From Trichobilharzia szidati (taxonomy: Eukaryota > Platyhelminthes > Trematoda > Strigeidida > Schistosomatidae): a stretch of DNA of 64,000 nucleotides. The stretch lies in NCBI GenBank assembly GCA_944472155.2, contig OX235271.1:25180977-25244976 (forward strand). The letters run 5' to 3'. The position numbers were made by a program, and so were the translations under genes. The notes beneath the pieces are model-generated. The model saw only the letters and a program-made list of their open reading frames with translations. It did no database searches and was not told the DNA's origin. Shown here piece by piece: positions 43,216 through 54,800 of the stretch; the stretch's first letter is position 1; each line of letters opens with the position of its first letter.

Positions 43216-44114
43216 TATAGTGAAATAGTATGATACACCAGTGGATATATCCTTACAACGAAAGAGCGATAATCCAAATGAATAATAACAATAATAATAA
43301 ATACAAGAGCAAATTCATGCATGTGCCTATACACTCTAGATAGTTAGTGATTATGAATAAATAAGTAGAATGTGTATAAAACAGTACAGGTAGAGAGGAA
43401 GCTATTTCATTTCTGTTGAAGAGGGGAAGAAAGTTCAAGCTTGAAGCCCAGTACTCAATGCAGAAATTAAAGGACTGGAAAGAAGCAATAAAGTCAAAGA
43501 GAATAGAATATCTTGACTTATTCAGGCAGGAAATTTCTATCGATTAAAGTGAATCAGGATTTATATCATTTCCCAAAAAAATGCTTCTCTCCAAGTTACT
43601 TTTGAACATTTCTACAGTTAACGCCATTTCACTTTTTCAACAACACAATTCGGGATGGGTAAGCATAACTGAAGAGTGTCAAACTAGGAAGAAACAGACA
43701 TTCACTAATCTATGGTTTTCAACCTTTCTCTCAGGATAAAATCTACATTCACATTTCAAATTGGTCAGATTTGTAAAAGAAAGGACAACATACTTAGAGC
43801 AGTGTTTACATAGACAATCGAATGAATTGTATTCACTTTTAACCCATCACCTTATAAGCTATTACATGAATTCAACAGATTAATTTCTAAATCGAATCTT
43901 TTCGATATATGCAACTGACAGGATGAATTTTAATAACGGAACATTGAATTAATAAATTTAAGGGAGGAGAGAGAGAGGACCTAAATCACAAGGTGTGAAT
44001 GTTGATTCAGTTTATTGTGTATTCTATTTTTTGTGAGTACTGTCCAGTTTCAGCGTACATTTCATCCTAAATTGAAATCACTTTAAAAATGATTAAAAAT
44101 GAGGGAGAACTAGA
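43216..44114. other. Spacer with a SINE-A tail fragment
   Basis: A truncated plus-strand SINE-A tail (AACTGAAGAGTGTCAAACTA, then GGAAGAAACAG) lies at 43665-43740. Nothing else is recognised. Confidence 0.45.
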
Positions 44115-44400
44115 CAACCATTTCGTCCCAGCTTGAAACTCTTCATTAGCGTGCACTTACTATCACACCAGACACAGAACCCAGGAATTTTAGGCTACGA
44201 AGGGAGCCTGTTGACCACTCATCTACTGGATTTGTATTCTAACTTTTGTCTATTCGCGATATGGCATTACAGATGACCACTGCCTTCGATGACCATATGA
44301 TTCACAACTGACATTGGTGTACACCACCAAGTACCGCCTCTTATTAGAACTTCAGTACAATTCATCCTGCAACCAACAATTATCAGGAGACTGATATTTA
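44115..44400 (-). mobile_element. SINE-A
   Basis: The minus strand has a GCCATATCGCGAATAGAC block, a decayed head (GTAGATGAGTGGTCAAC then CCTGGGTTCTGTGTCTGG) and the tail ATGAAGAGTTTCAAGCTGGG, ACGAAATGG. The core is damaged. Confidence 0.6.
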
Positions 44401-44509
44401 GTTTCTTTTGGGGCTTTAGGAATTTCTACTAATCCACCGAAGTAAGTGTATATTTGAAATGAAAATCTCAGCTGTCGAATTATTTGAACCAGTACCATTT
44501 GATTTATTT

Positions 44510-44650
44510 ATGTTTTCTGAGCTGGTTGATTTAATCGCGAAGCTTTCGTTGTCCTTCTAAACAACATCTACAGTGTCGGTTTCAGTATGAAATAGACTTA
44601 TTTGAATTTTCCATGAATGATGCAACTGTACCTTCTGACAACTATTGTTG
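44510..44650 (-). mobile_element. Orphan terminus of the 10-kb PLE lineage
   Basis: The minus strand keeps GTAGATGTTGTTTAGAAGG, ACAACGAAAGCTTCGCG, and CAACCAGCTCAGAAAAC. It is a terminal repeat without coding part. Confidence 0.6.
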
Positions 44651-45289
44651 TGATTAATTGTCAGGGATAAGATGGAACAAGAGGCAGTTAGTTGGTCAAG
44701 ATTATCGACTAAATGATTATATGAAAATTACAATCAATAAAACTATTGGGGCAAAACATGAATAGATGTTTATTTGATCCGTTTCAGTTTCAGGAGGTAT
44801 GTTTTATATTCAGTGGTGTTACAGAAGTATGAATACTACAAACATGTAGACAAATAAATACATTGCGATGAATGTAAGTTGGATAGATGAATGTAATGAT
44901 AAAATTAAGTCATATAATGAAATGCAATCAAATAATGAGACAATATAAGCTAAATGTCAATTCTAAGGGTGACAAATAATGATAATAAATAATAATAATG
45001 GTGTGAAGTAAACAAAGGGAAAAAGGGTACTGGTTATTGTATTCTAGCATTGCTTACAGAGTCTGAAGAGGATTTTTTGTTCTGAATACAATGTCAAGTT
45101 CTGAGATCCACGAATGACAGATAATGTGAACGTTTTAATATAATAGATACTTTCAATGAATAAAACAAAATTGTTCACACTGCCATGAGAATTTTTACAT
45201 AAGATATAAGTAGCTAACAAACAGCTGGAGTGATAAATCAGGCATCCGATTCACTTACAGGGAACAAAACAGGACAGAAACTTTGAATT
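44651..45289. other. AT-rich spacer
   Basis: No feature is recognised. Confidence 0.4.
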
Positions 45290-45600
45290 GTTGGTATTGG
45301 ATTAGATGGTTGGAGGCAATCGCCTGGAAGCCTTGCCCGACCTGGGTTTCGTGCTAGTTGGCACTGACCAGTCAGCAAGGTGTATCTGTAACCTTGAAGG
45401 AATTCATGTCCCTTCTGAAACTCGCCGTCACCCAATGCTGCAGTCAGTGACTTTACAACTGAGCTATTCTGGCTCACGATTGACCTCCTGTGGGACTGTA
45501 CTGGATACTTTTGATTGGACACTAGTTAGTATCTAGTCCTTTGTTTGGTGCCAACTAGAATGGTAGCCAAATTACAAACGTGAATGATAGAATTCAGTCT
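45290..45600 (-). mobile_element. SINE-C, full copy
   Basis: The minus strand has the ACTAGTGTCCAATCAAAAG block, GAGGTCAATCGTGAGCCAG, the A-box-like ATAGCTCAGTTGTAAAGTC, GTGCCAACTAGCACGAAACC and TTGCCTCCAACCATC. It matches the copies at 2000 and 46020. A plus-oriented 5' fragment follows at 45575-45662, forming an inverted pair. Confidence 0.65.
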
Positions 45601-46019
45601 GCATCAAACAAAGGACTAGACACATAACACTAGTTACTAACTATGGTCCAATCAAAAGAACAGAAACCTTAAATTAAATGGGCTATCCATTCCAAAAACA
45701 GGTTCAGTTGTGATTAAACTTTAGAAGGAAAAAAAAGGAGTGTGAATTTAGAGCGGTGTTTTAAAACGCTCTATCAACTTGATTAATGTTGGATAAACGT
45801 ATTCTTTATAATGCATAAAAAAAGTTTTTAAAAAAAGGATTAAAATGAAGAAATTGAGAAAATTTGTCCCGTAAAACATGAATTCTGCATTCAAATGAAG
45901 TTTGTGTATCCATTAAATTTACTTGTAATCAATGTAACCTGCATGGACACTTAGGAATGTTTAAGAATCGCTTCTTTTCATATTAGGTAAGTAAATTCGA
46001 TACTAATAATCATCCATTG

Positions 46020-46300
46020 ATCAAAGGTAACTGGCAGGAAGCCCAGGACTTTGATTTTGGGCTTGGCGCCACACGTCACAAAGGAGTATCTGCAACCTTC
46101 TGAAAGACAAATCGTTGTCACTCAGTACTGCGGTCAGAGACCTCACTAGTCAGCTATTCAGGCTCACAGTCGACCTCTTGTAGGACTATGACATGTACAC
46201 TAATTGGTCGTCACTTGGGCGTAATCAACCTCATGCACCTAGTTCTTGGTGTTGGTGTTGACTGAATTCTATCAGCCAAGTTCATAATGTAGTCACCAAG
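46020..46300 (-). mobile_element. SINE-C
   Basis: The minus strand has GATAGAATTCAGTCAACACC, AGGTCGACTGTGAGCCTG, AATAGCTGACTAGTGAGG, and GCCAAGCCCAAAATC. It abuts or overlaps the decayed end of the PLE at 46282-47160. Confidence 0.6.
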
Positions 46301-47160
46301 TTAGGTGTCTCACTGACAAGTGTTTTCTCCACTAAATGACCAGTACCAAAATAAATGTGACAAACCGGATCTACAGATGATTTTTTTCTCTCCTTTATCA
46401 AACCAGGATAAGATACATTCAGTAACACGTCAGGTAAGAGTCTTCTGGTAGCAAGCCCAACATAACTGCATTCACAGGAACAGTTGAAATGATAAATAAA
46501 CATATATGTGGTGAAACTACTTAGCTTATTATTCCTTATTAAAGTCCCAATCATTCATCGACTAGAAAATAACAAACAGGTATGCTGCGTAAAATGTTCT
46601 CCTCCGTATACTTCTGGCTAGTCTCTGGAATAAAATCTCACTTGACAAGTGCCTTCTGAATTGTAACTGAACAAATAATGGCTTCTTCCATATTGCCGTC
46701 GTCTCAGACTTTCTGTCTAATCTATTTATATGTCTCCTTATGAATCCACTCAGGGAATCATGAATATATTCAAATTCCTTTTGTAAAAGTGAGTGGTCAT
46801 CCATACATATCTTACTTTCTCTGTCCATGAAACACTTAACAACATTTCTTTCATACTTAATGGGCACATAACTAAAGAAGCGCGTGCTGTAATTGTTTTT
46901 TTCCTTCTTTACGTGCTTCTCCCAAGTGACCCATCTTCTCGCCTACTTAGCAAGACATTCAAAAAATACAGTTTATTTTCCTGTTATTCTTCTATACTTA
47001 CATTCTCATTAATTAAGATAAATGTATCATGGACATTACGGTAACAAATGTCCAATTCATCTTTTAATCTCCTGTTTTCAAGTTTTGCAAGGAAGAAGTC
47101 GGCTAAGATCGGGACTAATGATGAATCCATAACGATTCTATCTACTTGTCAGTTGTATGT
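46282..47160 (-). pseudogene. Penelope-like element, reverse transcriptase to GIY-YIG, broken
   Basis: Blocks run down the minus strand. MDSSLVPILADFFLAKLEN (GSPLSPVLADFF box) near 47125-47070 is followed by CYRNVHDTFILINENV near 47030, where the catalytic YVDD is changed to NVHD. MPIKYERNVVKC (46867) and KKPLFVQLQFRRHLSSEI follow, and then MFIYHFNCSCECSYVGL (46500-46450, GIY-YIG with cysteines). The catalytic loss and stops mean it is dead. Unlike most copies here it keeps part of the palm before YVDD. Confidence 0.78.
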
Positions 47161-47329
47161 ATCACTGAAGACAAAATGTACATTCATCGTGCATTTAAGG
47201 AATTAGTTGTTTGAGGGTAGACGGTAGAATTCACAAATCCATTTGCCTTTCAGTGATTTCATCGCGTTTCAACAAGTGGTGCATTCGTAATTTAATGATA
47301 ATACCTCCATGGATCATAACATAAGCCTA

Positions 47330-48066
47330 TTAGTAATATTAATCTCAGATATTTTAGAGATGAAGTCAAAGACATCACTAATTCTATATCTCGTGGAGCC
47401 AGGTATATCGGCCGTACTCAGCGTTCGCTATCCAAACGCGTCAACGAACATTTACCATCATGGTTTTACAAAGGAGAAAACCGATGCCCCCGCAGCTCGA
47501 TCCTTGAACATTTGATCGAATCTGGACACCAAGTCAAACCACAAATAAACTTCAAAGCTATCTACAGAATACAAGGCAATCTTGCCAAAAGTGTACGGAT
47601 CAAACTTCTCCACATCACAGAAGCAATGGCAATTCATCTGCTAAAATCCTGAACTTTGCATACAAAAGAAATTCGTTCATTCATTAAATCTACAATGGAC
47701 GTAATCTTTCTTAATTTCAGTCTTACTAATTGTATTATTTTGTCTTTTGCGTTTTATTATTTCACATCTTCATTTGTATTATTCTCTACCCCACCCTTAT
47801 TTAATTTTAACCACCACTCATCAACACTGTTGCCAACCTGACCTACTCTGAATTCTACTCGACTGTATTACATCATCCAATTCACTTAATCAATTCTACT
47901 TTATTTTCTATCTAATTAACGTTTGTTTCCAAGCCAAATAATACTTATATTACGTAATTGTCTAAACTTTATAAATCTAATGTACACACACACAAACAAA
48001 ATTGCATATAAATGAGATTGTACAGCTCAGTGAATGAATTCGCCGAAAAGAGTCTCTTCGCTGAAC
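47330..48066 (+). pseudogene. Penelope-like element, GIY-YIG part with 3' UTR and terminus
   Basis: The frame from about 47356 reads RDEVKDITNSISRGARYIGR (first part of the domain deleted), SLSKRVNEHLPSWFYKGE, ILEHLIESGHQVKPQINFKA and ITEAMAIHLLKS with a stop at 47650. A one-base shift then gives NPELCIQKKFVHSL to 47704. A UTR with CACACACAC follows, and then the terminal fold at 48023-48063: CAGC, TCAGTGAATGA (altered core), GAAA, AGAGTCTCTT hairpin, C, GCTG. Confidence 0.8.
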
Positions 48067-48209
48067 GCCTTCTTTTCTTTTATAATTCTATATCTCATGA
48101 TTTCTTTGTGCAAAGGTTCCAAAATCCTAACTAACCACTTTGCGATTGAGTGATATGATGAGTTATACATATCTATCTATGCATCCATACATATTTCTCA
48201 ATCAACATA

Positions 48210-48365
48210 TCTGTAATAGAGAAGATTTGTAGCTCAGGTGGATGATTTGCAATTAAAAGTGTTCTCTGAGCTGGTTGGTTTAGTCGCGAAGCTTTCGTCG
48301 TCCTTCCGGACAACATCTTCAGCGCCATATTTAGCACAAAGTGAAATGATTTAAACTTCTTCATG
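48210..48365 (-). mobile_element. Orphan terminus of the 10-kb PLE lineage
   Basis: The minus strand has GGCGCTGAAGATGTTGTCC, GGACGACGAAAGCTTCGCG and CCAACCAGCTCAGAGAAC. CTGAAGA, a 7-bp helix II (GTTGTCC/GGACGAC) and GAAA are all intact, so it is the cleanest copy of this terminus. Stem I and the cleavage side are not obvious. Confidence 0.65.
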
Positions 48366-49541
48366 CGTGATAGTAACCAGGAGACGCAATTACATTACAC
48401 CGTAAACTGAGGTTAACAAATAGTTTTGTTTTGTAGGCCAATAGTTACATTTTTGCTCTAAAATTTTGAACTGTTAAATCAAACCAAACCGAGGAGAAGA
48501 GGCAAATAATAAAACACAATGCACACCACGAGTCCTATTCTTTCTTCTGTTGTTGCTTTTTTATTTTTTTATTTTGTTGCCTAATCACATGTTTTCTTCA
48601 CCTTCCTGCCACCATCACCACCACCTTCGCTCCCTCGTTTTTGTATGCTAAGTAAGATAACATGAAGTGAAGAATGGTGTCACTTGATGGGGTAACATGC
48701 AGCATTCATGTTTATAAATGAATATGGAAAAAAAAGCATATAGGCAGAAAGTGGAATTATCCCATGTTTGTTTTTTAAAGATAATAATAATAGATAATGA
48801 ATTACACGGATACCCATTTCTGAGTGTGTGTGTGTAAGTGTGCGTGCGTGCGTGCTTGCGTACATGTACACGCACATGTGTGCATTTCTCCGCACATTTA
48901 GGAATGTTAACCTTGTATGAAATCAATTCTGTGTGACCTTAAATATAGATTTCCCCTTTCCCTTTCAACAGAAAAAAATAGCAATACAGGGTAACCAAGG
49001 TGTCATCTCTTACGGTTTTGACTAATGAGTGTTTCTGCCCTGGATGCATATTTTTTCGTGTCTGTGTGGATTTGTACAGCTTAGATTTGCATCAATGTTA
49101 CTTAAATGGTTCTTAGCCTCACAAACATAGTTTCCTTGGTAAATTTCAATTAAGACAGAACAAATTCATGGTAAAACATTGACGTTATTCTATTTCACAG
49201 CTTTTCATTAGATGCTGTAGACTACCTGAGGTTGTAATGGTTATAATATAATAAAAATAACATAATTTAGTGTTTGGATGGTAACAGAGAAAATGTTACA
49301 CAATAAGGTCAAGGCATCTAAAAAGTAAGCCTTTCCATGTAGGAAACAAAGGGAAGTGAGAGACTGATCTCAATATCTTTATGTATGCATAAGTATGGTT
49401 TGAATGCAATTGCTGCAGAGAATCTTCGTAAATTTACTGTCCTGTGTATATTTAATATTTTTAGAAATCTCGGCAGGGTGTCTGGTAATTTGGCTTTCTA
49501 AATATCTGTTTCGTTTTAGGCATGCGTTTCTAAATATTTAT
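48366..49541. other. Spacer with GT-rich tract
   Basis: A GTGTGTG/GCGTGCGTGCG-type simple sequence lies at 48821-48883. No gene is recognised. Confidence 0.45.
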
Positions 49542-50809
49542 AGAAAATCAAAACAAATGATTCAGCGAAGAAACTCTTTTCAACGAATTTATCATCAAGC
49601 TGTACAATCGTACAATCGGCGCATATGTAGCCCTGATACTGTGGAAGATGAGTTATATATCTTGAGGAAAATCCTAATAGAAAGTGGATTTCCACCACGT
49701 TTTATAGATAAGAATATACATTCAAATCCTAAAAAACGTGAGTTATCAACCGTACCCAAGAAGATACTTTACATGAGCTTGGAATTCAAAGCGGACTTAG
49801 CTTCCGATATCATGAAACGGAGGATATCACAGTCCCTAAAAAGAACATTCTCTGCTGCATCCCTGAGAATAGCCTTTTCTAGTCGACCATTATTGTTCAA
49901 TAACCTGAAGGACAAGATCCCGCTGTTGACCAACTCTATGTGTGTTTATCAATTCACCTGCTCTTGTGGAGCTAGGTATATCGGTCGTTCGACACGAGTT
50001 TTGTCCAAGAGGGTGCAAGAACACTATCCTACATGGTTACGAAAAGGTGGTAGTGGCACAATAAGAAGCGCGATCATTGAACATCTGGTCGATAATGATC
50101 ACCCTATCTCTATAGCCTCCGCCTACAAAGTCATCTACAAGACAAAGAGTAATTTACCCAAATTCCTACGTACCCGACTCATCTGTATTGCTGAAGCTTT
50201 GGCTATCGAAACAGAAAAGCCAGATCCCTGTGTACAGAAGAAGTTCGTTCAACCCCTCCAACTTTCATGGTCTTAATCCCTCTATGCTAAAGTATGGTAA
50301 TCCCCAATCATATTTTAGCTCTACCAATTTTTCATTTTTCATTTTTGTTTATTCAATTTGTATACTCTTCCTTACTAAGTCAATTGTTACTATTATTACT
50401 CTCACTTTTAATTGTCCCCGGTATTATTTCACTTGTTCCACTAGTCATCCTTTTTACAACATTAAATTCTATGCTATTAAATTTCACACAATATTACGTA
50501 ACGTTTTTATCTTTTCGATTTGTCTACTAATCTTATAATTGCACACCTTTTCAAGTTCTATCCATCCTATGAATTATTCTATATATGACATTAATTTGCT
50601 TTGCCACTTGACATTTAACTACGATTATAATCACAAACATTTTAGTTTTAATTGCATTTCATATTATTATTATCATGTCATGCATTCACACCTGTTTCAA
50701 TTCCCTCACCGGATATAACTTCTTAAAAACCATATATATACGATTGTACAGCTTGATGATAAATTCGTTGAAAAGAGTCTCTTCGCTGAATCATTTGTTT
50801 TGATTTTCT
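49542..50809 (+). mobile_element. Penelope-like element between 70-bp inverted repeats
   Basis: The arms 49542-49611 and 50740-50809 are reverse complements with a single mismatch. The element proper lies between them: the C-terminal half of the PLE protein, a 3' UTR and, in the right arm, the terminal fold 50749-50788 (CAGC, TTGATGA, GAAA, AGAGTCTCTTC, GCTG). The only core change is C3 to U. Confidence 0.85.
49612..50276 (+). CDS. PLE C-terminal region with GIY-YIG endonuclease
   Basis: The frame is open from 49404, but the family sequence starts after the inverted arm at SYNRRICSPDTVEDELYILR. It then reads SGFPPRFIDKNIHSNPKKRE, KKILYMSLEFKADLASDIMK, ASLRIAFSSRPLLFNNLKDK, the endonuclease core VYQFTCSCGARYIGRSTR (Cys-x-Cys, YIG), KRVQEHYPTWLRKG, AEALAIETEKPDPCVQKKFV and a stop. 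No reverse transcriptase palm is present. The uninterrupted frame and near-perfect arms suggest a young insertion. Confidence 0.82.
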
Positions 50810-51039
50810 TAGAATACACTCAGAAAACCGGATAAAAGCCCTCCTTTCTGCTTTTCTAATGTACTTGCTACCACAAATGCACGTAAATTCATAAATGAAG
50901 TTGGAGGTGACATCAGGAGGGTATTTATTCTGTTTCGACTAGCTTAATGAGCAAATACTGTTGTTAAGTGTTACGAGCTTAGCTGTGGGGAAGCTCTTTT
51001 CAATCTTTTGTTAATTTTTTTGTTATTCTGCTTCTCCTA

Positions 51040-51475
51040 AGAATGGGGAACAGTTGAATACTTTCTCCATCTTTTAAATAGTTGGGCGTTCCATTTTCTA
51101 GTTTTTTTCTATGCGATAGTTTAGGATAAATTCCTTCGGATATCCATTTTCCCTTAGGCATTTCTCAATAAGACCTATTTCTTTTTCCATCCTGTTGAAG
51201 ATATTGTCTAGTCCAGGTTACTTTTCCATCTATCGTACCGGCTTTCCAGAGGAACTTTTGCCTGAAAGGAAAAAGATATTCACAGAGTGCAATTACCAAA
51301 CACCTTGTGGGTATGCGGCATCTTGTCCAGATTTCCAAATTTTTCAAATTATAAGTATACACAGGAAAGAAAATTTACTAGGATTCACTGAGGCAATCGC
51401 AATCAAACGTTTTAAAACGAACTTATTGTGCATACATAAAGACAGTGTGATCGATGTCTCACTCCCTTGGTAACT
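51040..51475. pseudogene. PLE fragments in opposite orientations
   Basis: The minus strand at 51165-51362 contains GTIDGKVTWTRQYLQQDGKR (relatives: DGSIKR...WTGQY) and then a YPKEF-like region, from the reverse transcriptase-to-linker part. The plus strand at 51370-51475 reads LGFTEAIAIKRFKTNLLCIH, matching AEALAI..KP.LC at the PLE C-terminus. Two pieces of one or two elements have been joined in inverted order. Confidence 0.5.
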
Positions 51476-51479
51476 GCAT

Positions 51480-52224
51480 TTTGAATACTCATTGAGCAAA
51501 TGTCACTCTTATAGATTATAACTTTCTTGAGTCACTAAGTGGACTTACAAACTGACATTGTTGTTTTGTTTTCTCTACTATTATTCAGACACTGAAGTAT
51601 GTTATTTTCAACTGATGAACTCCTATGAAACAGAATTACGTCAATTTATACTACTTAGTCGGTTTTCAGTAGTATATGCATGTACATATAACGAATTTTA
51701 AACATTACTTCCATGAGTATTTGTTAAAATGAAGTATTATGGTTTATGCCAAAAATAATACAAATGAAGAATAAATAGTCTTGAATAAATTTCTTACACG
51801 ATGACGAAAACAGATAAGTGTAGTACGGGTCAACCTAGCTATTAATCATTGAACAGACAGAATTGTTTAAATGTATAAATTACTGATAAAATAACCACTA
51901 TATTTTTCTCTACATTATTTAAATACCAAAAATAGTTAATCTTTTTATTCTACAGTTAAACAATTTATCATGAACTTCAGACATGTAATTAATTATATAT
52001 TTAGAAATTCTTTCCAGCCTATTTTGTTTTGTTTGTTTTTTGAAGGAGCGGTTGAGAGCGTTGAAGAAAAATGACAGTAAAAATAGAATTGAATGTGCGA
52101 AAGGCTAAATATTACTATGCATAAAAAGAATTAATTTCGTAATAATTAGCATTGCTAATTTAAAAAAATAATATTCAGATAGCATAGTGTGATCTAGCTG
52201 TTATTGTGAGTGGTTATCAAGAAT
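51480..52224. other. AT-rich spacer
   Basis: No feature is recognised. Confidence 0.4.
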
Positions 52225-52375
52225 TGGTTTTGTAGGGATTTTGTTTTAATTGCACGGAGGATTTCATCATGAGCTGACATCAGTTAGAGGTCCACTGGAA
52301 AACCTGCAGGGAGTACTGGAAAGCTGTTTCGTCCTAGTTTGGGACTCTTCATCAGTACGCACCCACCGTAATCAA
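52225..52375 (-). mobile_element. SINE-A, 3' part
   Basis: The minus strand has GGGTGCGTACTGATGAAGAG, TCCCAAACTAGGACGAAAC and TTTCCAGTACTCCC, then the family 3' end GATGAAATCC...CCCTACAAA. The hammerhead-like module is 52313-52358. Stem I (GTACTG/CAGTAC), helix II and GAAA are perfect, but the core starts A instead of C (ATGAAGA) and helix III is altered. The tRNA head is missing. Confidence 0.65.
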
Positions 52376-52679
52376 GAAAACAAGCAATATTGCAAAGATA
52401 GTTAGTACTACTGACTGCCTGACTGACTGATATGAGTATAAGAATAGAAATTGTGCACTGCGGTAGAGTATAATTCTGTTTCGGGTAAAATTTATTTTGA
52501 TAAAGTCTCACAGTGTTATACAATAATATGTACATATACATATATATTATCTTGATATGATTATGAGCAATAAATTGTGCTCGAATCGTCATCAGTAAAT
52601 ATTATTGTATAACGCTGTGATATTGTGGTGGTGTGATAAAGACAATGTTTTCAAACGTAATATGATTCTCACATATTCC
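52376..52679. other. Spacer
   Basis: Two similar GCTGTGA/TCACAGTGTTATACAATA stretches lie near 52506-52535 and, inverted, near 52598-52625, forming a possible local hairpin. No gene is recognised. Confidence 0.4.
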
Positions 52680-53100
52680 TACAGTTCAATACGGCAAAAA
52701 CCTTCGACTGAAGTCGGTTCGATCTTCTTGGTGCTGGCAGCTTTGTTAGCTTGTCTTACTGTATCGAGTTCCCGAGCTCGCTGACGTTTACCCGCTCCTC
52801 TTTGTTTGTATTTCTGATCGTATATACCTGACCCTGTCTCACGGTGACCATTTGTGGTCCTTCACACTTCGGAGGCAGTTTGCATGACCCTGGCGCGTAT
52901 TCGCCAGCGTTTCGCCTCACGCTATCATATACTGCTTTCGTCCGACCTCCCAGCAGCGTTCCAAGTAACAGCCTCAACATTGATGGATCTTGAATGCAAT
53001 TCAACTGTGCGACAGCCTCGAAGTCCTGTCAGAAGATCCATTTGTTTCCTTCAAAAACTGCAGGGCATAGGCTTTCCATTTGTCGACAGGCAGCGACACT
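52680..53100 (-). pseudogene. Possible LTR-retrotransposon gag-like remnant
   Basis: The stretch is richer in GC than its surroundings. Minus-strand frames read VAACRQMESLCPAVFEGNK, then LNCIQDPSMLRLLLGTLLGG (53004), RTKAVYDSVRRNAGEYAPGS and VSELGNSIQ, followed in the same frame by DKLTKLPAPRRSNRLQ after a stop. The style (RQ.Y...IRN then VSEL) is like gag proteins of LTR elements, but no zinc knuckle, protease or LTR is seen, so the label is tentative. A plus-strand frame at 52854-53102 is probably a shadow. Confidence 0.35.
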
Positions 53101-53239
53101 GAGCGTGTGGTTTTGGTTTACATTGAACGACATGAAATAGAATGTTCAAATATATATGGTATTCTGTTGCTAACGCAGTAGTGAACTGTGGGAATAGGTG
53201 AGAATCATATTCCGTTGGAACACACTGTCTGTATCACAC

Positions 53240-54250
53240 CACTACAATATGAGTAGTTGAGAACCAGTCAGGTTATGCACACCAGTGCTTGCTGGGCAGA
53301 TGGAAGTAATGTAAACACCAGATGGCATTTTCATTCTTCTGGGGTGTAACTAGTTGAGCTCAGTTAAGAGAGAGAAATCAGTTCAATCCCCTCGTGATTC
53401 TCCTCGAACTATATAATTTGTAAATGATATATCTCAATCTATGTATTACCAGTTCACCCAAGTAGCCAATCAGAATTCTGGTGATTTGAACTGAGGAAAC
53501 CATAGATGCAGAGTTCAGACTTTCAGCAGGTGCATCATTATTCACTAGGGAGAATATATATCCAGTTTACGCAAAAGCAGTATCCCCAAATTGATTTATA
53601 CAGGCTACTGGAATTATATAATCCCTGCCTGATGACCACTTAACATATTACACCTTGATTAGTTAGAATGGACACGTTTTATAAAACTTTATATATTACT
53701 GATTGGCTGAGATTAGTAGTCATATACCACTCAGATCACTCAGCAGTGCTTGCTCGTCAGATCATCGAAGTGATCTGAACACCGGATAGCCATTTTGTTC
53801 ATTTGGGGTTGAACTTTTAAGTGCTGTACCGACCTTGACTCAACTGTGTACACTGCAAATTAATTTGCAAATTGCTAATGCGACTTATGAAATTGCTAGT
53901 TCACCGAAGCGATTAGCCACGAAACAGGCTGTTTCGAGTGATTCAACTCTGTGTGCTCCGTTAAACCAGTCACAATGATGATGACTTCAGTCGCAAACTA
54001 ACGAAATGGCTATGCAGTGTTTAGAACCCCTTGTTCTGGCTAGCAAGTACTACTGGTTGATATGAGTGGTATACAACTACTCATCCGAATTAATCAGTAG
54101 TATATACTTCTGTGCAATTATGTTTGCCTTCTTAATTATCATTTATGATATCAAACAGATCACGCATATTGTGATCTGAATAATTCTGGTGAAATTTCAC
54201 CTGGAACTGTGTAAATTGCAAACTAATTTATGAATAGTGAATTAGATTTA
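53240..54250. repeat. Cluster of dispersed repeat D and related blocks
   Basis: CAGTGCTTGCT...CAGAT, ACACC.GAT..CATTTT and GTTGA-type blocks occur at 53280-53360 and again at 53738-53830. The GGTTGATATGAGTGGTATAC block at 54056 matches 28470. TGTGTAAATTGCAAACTAAT at 54207 echoes 53850. The repeats are diverged and of unknown class. Confidence 0.45.
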
Positions 54251-54394
54251 AGGATACCTTTTAGTCCTACGGTAAAGCTGACAGCCGGATTCATTTAACA
54301 GTCTGATAAGTATTCATTAATTTCTTTTATTTATTTCACCCACTTGTAAAGTTCTATTTTATAAAAAAATATGAACTGTACTAGTATGTTTCGT

Positions 54395-54800
54395 GATCAA
54401 ACCTATAACCAGTAAAATCCCTGCACAACAACGCTTGATAGTTAATCTGATGATCACTAGCAGCCGGTTCTATGCAGGAAGTTACCTGAACGTCTAGTGA
54501 GAATTCGTAACCAGCAGGGACCACCAAGTCAGATAAGAGATCAGTTACTCGTCCAATTGACATTACCTGGCGACCTCGCGATATATATCTTGAACTGTCA
54601 GAAGCTGGGATCCATGTGACATCAGATTAGGTCCTAAAGGCTGAATGGTCTACGAGCTCGGCTTGCAACCAGAAGGTTCTGGGTTCGGACCCCAGTGGAC
54701 GCATACTTCTGAAGAGTCCAAAGCTAGGAAGAAATAGTTTATCAGTACTCTTAAATTTCTCAGTTGTTCTCTAGCTGATGTCAATCTGTGATTAAACTTG
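54395..54800 (+). mobile_element. SINE-A with long 5' part
   Basis: It shares CCAAGTCAGATAAGAGATCAG and CTGTCAGAAGCTGGGATCC with 24495-24860. The A-box region AAAGGCTGAATGGTCTACG and B-box-like GGGTTCGGACCCC are clear. The tail TTCTGAAGAGTCCAAAGC keeps CTGAAGA, but helix II and the strand after it (GGAAGAAATAG) are weakened. Confidence 0.72.

Noticed and set aside
48680..48926. Cys/His-rich minus frames
   Set aside because: They translate the GT/GC simple repeat at 48821-48883.
49404..49611. N-terminal extension of the PLE protein
   Set aside because: This part of the frame runs through unrelated sequence and the inverted arm, so it is read-through, not protein family sequence.
50188..50538. 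116- and 78-codon hydrophobic frames as membrane proteins
   Set aside because: They lie in the AT-rich PLE 3' UTR; the hydrophobicity comes from T-rich composition.
52854..53102. Plus-strand 82-codon frame as a gene
   Set aside because: It overlaps the longer-range minus reading and has no recognised motif.
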